Part shown: positions 5,842 to 9,384 of the stretch, piece after piece
Layout of the letters: each line of letters opens with the position of its first letter
Position numbering within the stretch: the stretch's first letter is position 1
NCBI GenBank assembly: GCA_035292625.1
Contig: DATDPS010000242.1
Span: 1 to 9,384 of the forward strand
From: SHZL01 sp035292625
GTDB taxonomy: Bacteria; Pseudomonadota; Gammaproteobacteria; Xanthomonadales; SZUA-36
DNA length: 9,384 bases
Direction of reading: 5' to 3'
Notes under the pieces: model-generated
Told to the model about the DNA's origin: nothing
Seen by the model: only the letters and a program-made list of their open reading frames with translations
Databases searched by the model: none
Program-made: the position numbers and the translations under genes

Positions 5842-8136
5842 ATGTTCAGCAAGGAATTGGAACTTTCCATCAGCCAGGCTTACCAGGAAGCACGCGAACA
5901 GCGTCACGAATTCCTGACCATTGAGCACATGCTGCTGGCCCTGCTCGATAATGCTTCCGCACTCGGTATTCTCAGCGCTTGCGGCGCCAATGTCACCGCG
6001 CTGGAAAAGGAAATACGCAAAGTACTGCAAGATACCGTCCCCCTCTTGAAGGAAGGAGACGGCCGCGACACCCAGCCCACCATTGGATTCCAACGCGTAT
6101 TGCAGCGCGCGCTGTACCACGTGCAGTCGGCCGGCAAGGAAGAAGTGCTGGGCGCCAACGTGCTGGTGGCCATTTTCAGTGAAAAGGATTCCTATGCCAG
6201 TTACCTGTTGCACCGCCACGATGTGACGCGCCTGGACGTGGTCAATTACATCTCGCACGGCCTGAGCCGGGTCGAGGGTGAAAAATCCGCTGAACCGGGG
6301 CCGGAATTCCTTGATTCGGCGGACGAGCAGATCGATAAGAAGGACAGCGCGTTGGATCGTTTCGCCACTAACCTGAACCAGCGTGCCCGCAATGACCAGA
6401 TCGATCCCCTGATCGGCCGCCAGCACGAAGTCGACCGCACCATCCAGGTATTGTGCCGCCGGCGCAAGAACAACCCTTTGTTTGTCGGTGAAGCCGGCGT
6501 CGGCAAGACCGCCATGGCCGAAGGCCTGGCTTTGCGTATCGTGCTTGGAGAGGTTCCGGACATCCTCGCCGGAGCAACGATATACGCCCTGGACCTCGGC
6601 GCGCTGTTGGCTGGCACCAAATACCGCGGCGATTTCGAGAAACGGCTCAAGGCTGTGATTGCAGAACTGATGCAACAGCCGGGATCCATCCTGTTCATCG
6701 ACGAAATCCATACCATTATCGGCGCCGGGGCGGCGTCCGGTGGCGTGATGGACGCTTCCAACCTGATCAAACCCGTGTTGGCTTCCGGCGACCTGCGCTG
6801 CATTGGCTCAACGACTTTCCAGGAATTTCGCAGCGTGTTCGAAAAAGACCGCGCGCTGGCGCGGCGTTTTCAGAAAATCGATATACCCGAGCCCTCGGTG
6901 ACTGAAACCGTTGAAATCCTGCGCGGCCTGAAAAACCGTTTCGAAGAGCACCATCACGTGCAATATACCGACGCAGCCCTGGTCTCCGCTGCCGAGCTTT
7001 CCGCTCGCCACATAAACGACCGCCACCTGCCGGACAAGGCCATAGATGTGATCGACGAGGCTGGCGCGCGCCAGCGCATGCTGCCGCCCGGTGAACGCAA
7101 GCGCGTGCTGGATGAACACGATATTGAACAGATCGTCGCACACATGGCGCGCATTCCGGCCAAGCAGGTATCGCGGACCGACCGCGATGCGCTGAAGAAC
7201 CTCGAACGTGACCTGAAACTGGTGGTGTTCGGCCAGGATGAGGCCATCGGCGCCCTGGCTGCCGCCATCAAGATGTCGCGCTCCGGCCTGGGTGAGTCGG
7301 ACAAACCCATTGGTTCATTTCTCTTTGCCGGGCCAACGGGAGTGGGCAAGACCGAAGTCACCCGCCAGCTGGCCTTGACCCTGGGCATCGAACTGATCCG
7401 GTTTGACATGTCCGAGTACATGGAAGCACATTCCGTATCCCGCCTGGTCGGCGCGCCCCCGGGCTACGTCGGTTTCGACCGCGGCGGCCTGCTGACCGAA
7501 GGCGTGACTCGCAATCCGCACGCCGTTCTGTTGCTGGATGAAGTGGAGAAAGCCCACCCGGACATTTTCAATATCCTGTTGCAAGTGATGGACCACGGCA
7601 AGCTGACCGATGCCAGCGGCCGTGAAGCGGATTTCCGCAACGTGATCCTGGTGATGACCACCAATGCCGGCGCTCAGCAAAGCGCCCGCCGTTCGATCGG
7701 CTTTGCCGAGCAGGATCATTCCACCGATGCCCTGGAAGTCATTCGCGCGACCTTTGCACCAGAGTTTCGCAATCGGCTCGATGCGATCATCAATTTCCGT
7801 GCCTTGGACAGGACCATAATCCTGATGGTGGTAGACAAGTTCATCATCGAGTTGGAAGAACAGCTGGCGCTGAAAAACGTCTCCATCTTGGTTACCCGCT
7901 CCGCTCGCGAATGGCTGGCGGAGAAGGGATTCGATCCGAAAATGGGCGCCCGTCCAATGCGGCGCGTGATCCAGGAGCAAATCAAGCGGCCACTGGCGGA
8001 TGACCTCTTGTTCGGTGACCTGGTCGAAGGCGGGGAAGTGCGCGTCAACGCGCCACGTGGCAAGAGCGATAAACTTCAGATCAAGGTGATTGCCAAACCT
8101 GCAGATACCAAGGCATTGCCGGCATCTGCCGAGTGA
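5842..8136 (+). CDS. clpA: ATP-dependent Clp protease ATP-binding subunit ClpA
   Basis: Hexameric AAA+ unfoldase that feeds proteins into the ClpP peptidase in the cytoplasm; partner of ClpS. It has 764 residues (E. coli 758). Domains in order: N-terminal Clp repeat domain, about 1-140, which binds ClpS; a charged linker, about 142-170; first AAA+ module with Walker A GEAGVGKT (216-223), Walker B ILFIDE (283-288) and the arginine-rich RALARRF (337-343); second module with Walker A GPTGVGKT (497-504), Walker B VLLLDE (562-567) and sensor-2 GARPMRR (702-708). The ClpP-docking tripeptide is present as Ile619-Gly620-Phe621. There is no coiled-coil middle domain, which separates it from ClpB and ClpC. 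The ATG follows a GGGGAAG purine run (5828-5834) at good spacing. clpP is not in this window. The gene faces infA with 21 bases between stop codons. Confidence 0.98.
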   Translation: MFSKELELSISQAYQEAREQRHEFLTIEHMLLALLDNASALGILSACGANVTALEKEIRKVLQDTVPLLKEGDGRDTQPTIGFQRVLQRALYHVQSAGKEEVLGANVLVAIFSEKDSYASYLLHRHDVTRLDVVNYISHGLSRVEGEKSAEPGPEFLDSADEQIDKKDSALDRFATNLNQRARNDQIDPLIGRQHEVDRTIQVLCRRRKNNPLFVGEAGVGKTAMAEGLALRIVLGEVPDILAGATIYALDLGALLAGTKYRGDFEKRLKAVIAELMQQPGSILFIDEIHTIIGAGAASGGVMDASNLIKPVLASGDLRCIGSTTFQEFRSVFEKDRALARRFQKIDIPEPSVTETVEILRGLKNRFEEHHHVQYTDAALVSAAELSARHINDRHLPDKAIDVIDEAGARQRMLPPGERKRVLDEHDIEQIVAHMARIPAKQVSRTDRDALKNLERDLKLVVFGQDEAIGALAAAIKMSRSGLGESDKPIGSFLFAGPTGVGKTEVTRQLALTLGIELIRFDMSEYMEAHSVSRLVGAPPGYVGFDRGGLLTEGVTRNPHAVLLLDEVEKAHPDIFNILLQVMDHGKLTDASGREADFRNVILVMTTNAGAQQSARRSIGFAEQDHSTDALEVIRATFAPEFRNRLDAIINFRALDRTIILMVVDKFIIELEEQLALKNVSILVTRSAREWLAEKGFDPKMGARPMRRVIQEQIKRPLADDLLFGDLVEGGEVRVNAPRGKSDKLQIKVIAKPADTKALPASAE

Positions 8137-8157
8137 ACCGCAAGCGCGGCCGGGTGT

Positions 8158-8376
8158 TTACTTGGTGCGGTAGGTGATCCTGCCTTTGGACAGGTCGTAG
8201 GGGGTCATCTCCACCTTGACCTTGTCTCCGGTGAGGATGCGGATGTAGTGTTTGCGCATGCGGCCGGAAATGTGCGCGGTCACGATGTGACCGTTGTCCA
8301 GTTCAACCCTGAACATGGTGTTGGGTAGCGTCTCGAGGACTTTGCCGTCCATTTCTATTACGTCTTCTTTGGCCAT
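8158..8376 (-). CDS. infA: Translation initiation factor IF-1
   Basis: Essential small factor that binds the ribosomal A site on the 30S subunit and helps IF-2 and IF-3 select the initiator tRNA. With the ATG at 8376-8374 the protein is 72 residues, exactly the E. coli length, starting MAKEDVIEMDG and carrying LETLPNTMFRVELDNGH, the GRMRKHYIRILTGDKV core and the PYDLSKGRITYR end; it is a single S1/OB-fold domain. The frame extends seven codons further upstream, but MAKED is the family's start, and a GGAG (minus strand, 8383-8380) lies just before it at short spacing. It converges on clpA, a neighbourhood conserved in many gammaproteobacteria, although the usual neighbour aat is not present next to it here. 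Confidence 0.97.
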   Translation of the reverse strand: MAKEDVIEMDGKVLETLPNTMFRVELDNGHIVTAHISGRMRKHYIRILTGDKVKVEMTPYDLSKGRITYRTK

Positions 8377-8405
8377 ATTCTCCAGCCTGTGATTCACGAC
8401 CGGCT

Positions 8406-8434
8406 ATTGTGCCACCGAAGCACACAGATCGAAA
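8406..8434 (-). promoter_or_regulatory. Weak candidate promoter of infA
   Basis: On the minus strand CACAAT (8411-8406, four of six matches to the -10 consensus) lies 17 bases after TTTCGA (8434-8429, three of six matches to -35). Transcription would start about 20 bases before the infA ATG. The match is poor, and other positions are possible. Confidence 0.25.
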
Positions 8435-8477
8435 GCACGGATTGCATTACTACGATCCCCGCGCTTCCGACAATCCT

Positions 8478-8557
8478 GGCCGATGCAGGAGGCCGCTCTC
8501 GGCCATCCTTGGCCTTCGCGGCACCGATGCATCCTTGCACATTGGCCGTTTGCGGCC
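8478..8557. repeat. Cluster of GGCC hairpins upstream of infA
   Basis: Within 80 bases there are six GGCC sites forming short, partly exclusive hairpins: GGCCG-CTCT-CGGCC (8491-8504), GGCCA-TCCT-TGGCC (8501-8514) and GGCCG-TTTG-CGGCC (8544-8557). A wider pairing joins TGGCCG (8478-8483) to CGGCCA (8500-8505). The first and third have identical stems and four-base loops. The gene-free stretch from 8377 to 8639 shows no convincing coding frame. This could be a REP-like extragenic element, part of a structured infA leader, or degraded sequence. Confidence 0.5.
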
Positions 8558-8639
8558 GAAAACCAATGAGCAGGGCTATTCGCGCACGGGCGCGCTCCTG
8601 CATGTGGCTATACCAAGGCAGCAATCTCGGGCTTCGCAG

Positions 8640-8667
8640 TTGACACCGGGAGGCATTCCCTTAAAAT
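8640..8667 (+). promoter_or_regulatory. Promoter of tRNA-Gly
   Basis: A perfect -35 TTGACA (8640-8645) and a -10 TAAAAT (8662-8667, five of six) are separated by 16 bases. Transcription should start near 8674, about seven bases before the mature tRNA. The bases just after the -10 (ACGCTCCC) are GC-rich, like the discriminators of promoters under stringent (ppGpp) control, which is common for tRNA genes; that control is inferred. Confidence 0.8.
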
Positions 8668-8680
8668 ACGCTCCCTCACT

Positions 8681-8756
8681 GCGGGAATAGCTCAGTTGGT
8701 AGAGCGCAACCTTGCCAAGGTTGAGGTCGCGAGTTCGAGCCTCGTTTCCCGCTCCA
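8681..8756 (+). tRNA. tRNA-Gly (anticodon GCC)
   Basis: A complete 76-base cloverleaf. Acceptor stem GCGGGAA (8681-8687) pairs with TTCCCGC (8746-8752), followed by discriminator T and an encoded CCA. The D arm is GCTC/GAGC. The anticodon stem CAACC (8707-8711)/GGTTG (8719-8723) encloses the loop TTGCCAA with anticodon GCC at 8714-8716. The T stem GCGAG (8729-8733)/CTCGT (8741-8745) has one G-T wobble and the loop TTCGAGC. The G1-C72 and C2-G71 pairs, U73 and C35-C36 match the known glycyl-tRNA synthetase identity elements. It reads GGC and GGT codons. No second tRNA follows it. Confidence 0.98.
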
Positions 8757-8848
8757 TAAATTCAATCACATAGAGCTTCCAGACCAGCTCGGGGCTGAAA
8801 AAGTACGGAAAATGCCTGCAAGGCTTTGGATCACGAAGTAACACGCAG

Positions 8849-8882
8849 CCCCCTAACTAAAGTTTGGGGGTTGTTTCATTTT
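8849..8882 (+). terminator. Rho-independent terminator after tRNA-Gly
   Basis: CCCCC (8849-8853) pairs with GGGGG (8866-8870), continued after a T-T mismatch by AAC (8855-8857)/GTT (8862-8864) around a TAAA loop. The T-rich run TTGTTTCATTTT (8871-8882) follows. It lies 92 bases beyond the tRNA and is the likely end of its primary transcript. Confidence 0.7.
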
Positions 8883-8989
8883 GGGGTGCATCAAAGGGCA
8901 ACCGCATTGCATCATTTCGCAGTGATTTCTTACAGACAGGCCGCCCAGGATCAGGCAGGTTGAATCGAAGGTGTCCCCCTTGCACCAGC

Positions 8990-9021
8990 CCCCGGCTGTA
9001 CACTGCCGGGGCCTTTTGTTT
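8990..9021 (+). terminator. Strong plus-strand Rho-independent terminator
   Basis: CCCCGGC (8990-8996) pairs perfectly with GCCGGGG (9005-9011) around an 8-base loop, followed by CCTTTTGTTT (9012-9021). No coding gene ends just upstream, so it would end either read-through from tRNA-Gly or an unrecognised small RNA. Confidence 0.72.
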
Positions 9022-9025
9022 GATT

Positions 9026-9050
9026 AAACAAAAGGCTCCGCGCGGGCGAG
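9026..9050 (-). terminator. Weaker minus-strand terminator for the right-hand gene
   Basis: Read on the minus strand, CTC (9050-9048) and GC (9047-9046) pair with GC (9041-9040) and GAG (9038-9036) across one bulged base, followed by CCTTTTGTTT (9035-9026). It lies 27 bases beyond the stop of the minus-strand gene at 9077. The stem is short, so the call is tentative, but the T-run mirrors that of the facing plus-strand terminator exactly. Confidence 0.45.
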
Positions 9051-9076
9051 ATTGAAAGCATTCTCCCGTAAACGTA

Positions 9077-9384
9077 TCAATCATCTACACCGCAAAAGTG
9101 AGAATTTACTACTTGAGTGTGCGCCTCAAATCTCTCCCCTCCTTGAAAAGAACATGTATTGGACCATTGGTCGTTTGAGTCAATATATCCATTTGCGTAG
9201 CAATCACGACCGGTATTGACAGAGCTTCCATGAAGTTGGTATTCCATGCTTCCATCAAAGTACACATCCGAACAAAACAGACCATCCATGCCGGGTCCGA
9301 GTTGCAACTCAACTCGATAACAGTGTTCTTCTTCGTACCCAACATATCCCTCAATCCTCTGCGGGGGGCCTCCAAAATCCCAAT
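9077..9384 (-). CDS. Hypothetical protein, C-terminal fragment (5' end outside window)
   Basis: The frame is open from the right edge to a TGA (minus strand, 9079-9077), giving 101 complete codons. I do not recognise the family. The fragment contains five cysteines (in HCYR, LFCSD, GRDCYA, SNTCSF and SHFCGV) and many Gly, Ser, Asn, Asp and aromatic residues. That composition is more typical of exported than cytosolic proteins, but no signal peptide can be seen because the N-terminus is missing. No transmembrane segment is visible. First codon positions are rich in G, as in real genes, and no in-frame ATG start is needed if it continues outside the window. Base composition from 9051 to the edge is about 45 % GC by hand count, below that of the core genes. 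A minus-strand terminator follows the stop. A chance open frame cannot be excluded. Confidence 0.45.
   Translation of the reverse strand, partial: WDFGGPPQRIEGYVGYEEEHCYRVELQLGPGMDGLFCSDVYFDGSMEYQLHGSSVNTGRDCYANGYIDSNDQWSNTCSFQGGERFEAHTQVVNSHFCGVDD

Larger units (their letters stand above)
8757..9076. other. Gene-free stretch between tRNA-Gly and the right-hand partial gene
   Basis: About 320 bases with no convincing coding frame on either strand. It holds the tRNA trailer, a 7-base pairing of GGGGCTG (8791-8797) with CAGCCCC (8846-8852) that would compete with the first terminator, the short hairpin GCCT-GCA-AGGC (8814-8824), that terminator itself (8849-8882), a second plus-strand terminator (8990-9021) and a facing minus-strand terminator (9026-9050). 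The part from 8883 to 8989 ends in a strong terminator without any visible gene, so a small RNA is possible. I found no copy of the tRNA 3' end that would mark an attachment site. Confidence 0.55.

Noticed and set aside
5818..6711. A 297-codon open frame on the minus strand
   Set aside because: It is antisense to clpA, has no domain I recognise, and reflects codon bias of the real gene.
7315..7980. A 221-codon open frame on the minus strand
   Set aside because: It is antisense to the second AAA+ module of clpA, with no family signature.
8389..8690. Short open frames on both strands between infA and tRNA-Gly
   Set aside because: Composition is not protein-like, they overlap each other and the tRNA promoter, and GGCC hairpins explain the sequence better.
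8944..8987. Stretch resembling a tRNA 3' end (GGTTGAATCGAA followed by TTGCACCA)
   Set aside because: The bases flanking the supposed T loop do not pair and no matching acceptor 5' strand was found, so it is not a tRNA or a clear tRNA remnant.
9109..9375. An 88-codon minus-strand frame overlapping the right-hand fragment
   Set aside because: It begins with TTG, competes with a frame that is open to the edge and has a more protein-like composition, and shows no family signature.
1..9384. CRISPR array, insertion sequence, toxin-antitoxin pair or defence genes
   Set aside because: No regularly spaced repeats, transposase motifs, terminal inverted repeats or such protein families were seen in the window.

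Overview
This window looks like core chromosome of a gammaproteobacterium with moderately high GC; one stretch of clpA hand-counts at 60 % GC. The evidence is a set of genes close to their Escherichia coli counterparts in length and motifs (acnA, hflD, mnmA, clpS, clpA, infA), plus the mnmA-hflD and clpS-clpA-infA clusters, which recur in Pseudomonas and enterics. The species cannot be named from the sequence. Here mnmA and clpS stand back to back, acnA follows hflD where purB is often found, and a tRNA-Gly gene lies upstream of infA where aat often lies.

Layout: (1) 1-668, plus strand, the C-terminal end of a long Lhr-type helicase, cut by the window edge. (2) 712-5305, minus strand, read right to left: mnmA (tRNA 2-thiouridylase), hflD (4-base overlap with mnmA) and acnA (aconitase A). 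(3) 5306-5413, a divergent control region holding a clpS promoter that appears to start transcription on the clpS ATG itself. (4) 5414-8136, plus strand, clpS and clpA, the adaptor and unfoldase of the ClpAP protease, separated by 107 bases that contain an inverted repeat. (5) 8158-8376, minus strand, infA (initiation factor IF-1), facing clpA tail to tail. (6) 8377-8639, a non-coding stretch crowded with GGCC hairpins. (7) 8640-8756, a near-consensus promoter and tRNA-Gly(GCC). (8) 8757-9076, a gene-free stretch with two plus-strand terminators and a facing minus-strand one. (9) 9077-9384, minus strand, the end of an unrecognised, cysteine-containing protein in lower-GC DNA (about 45 % by hand count).

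The genes are mainly housekeeping: protein quality control by the N-degron route (ClpS hands substrates to ClpA, which feeds ClpP encoded elsewhere), translation (IF-1, tRNA-Gly, MnmA wobble-uridine thiolation), the TCA cycle (AcnA) and nucleic-acid maintenance (Lhr). I see no CRISPR array, transposase, integrase or recognisable defence system. The less ordinary signals are non-coding: the leaderless-looking clpS start, an AT-rich palindromic patch inside acnA, the clpS-clpA hairpin, the GGCC hairpin cluster before infA, and the nested terminator structures right of the tRNA, where the sequence changes from core to possibly accessory DNA.
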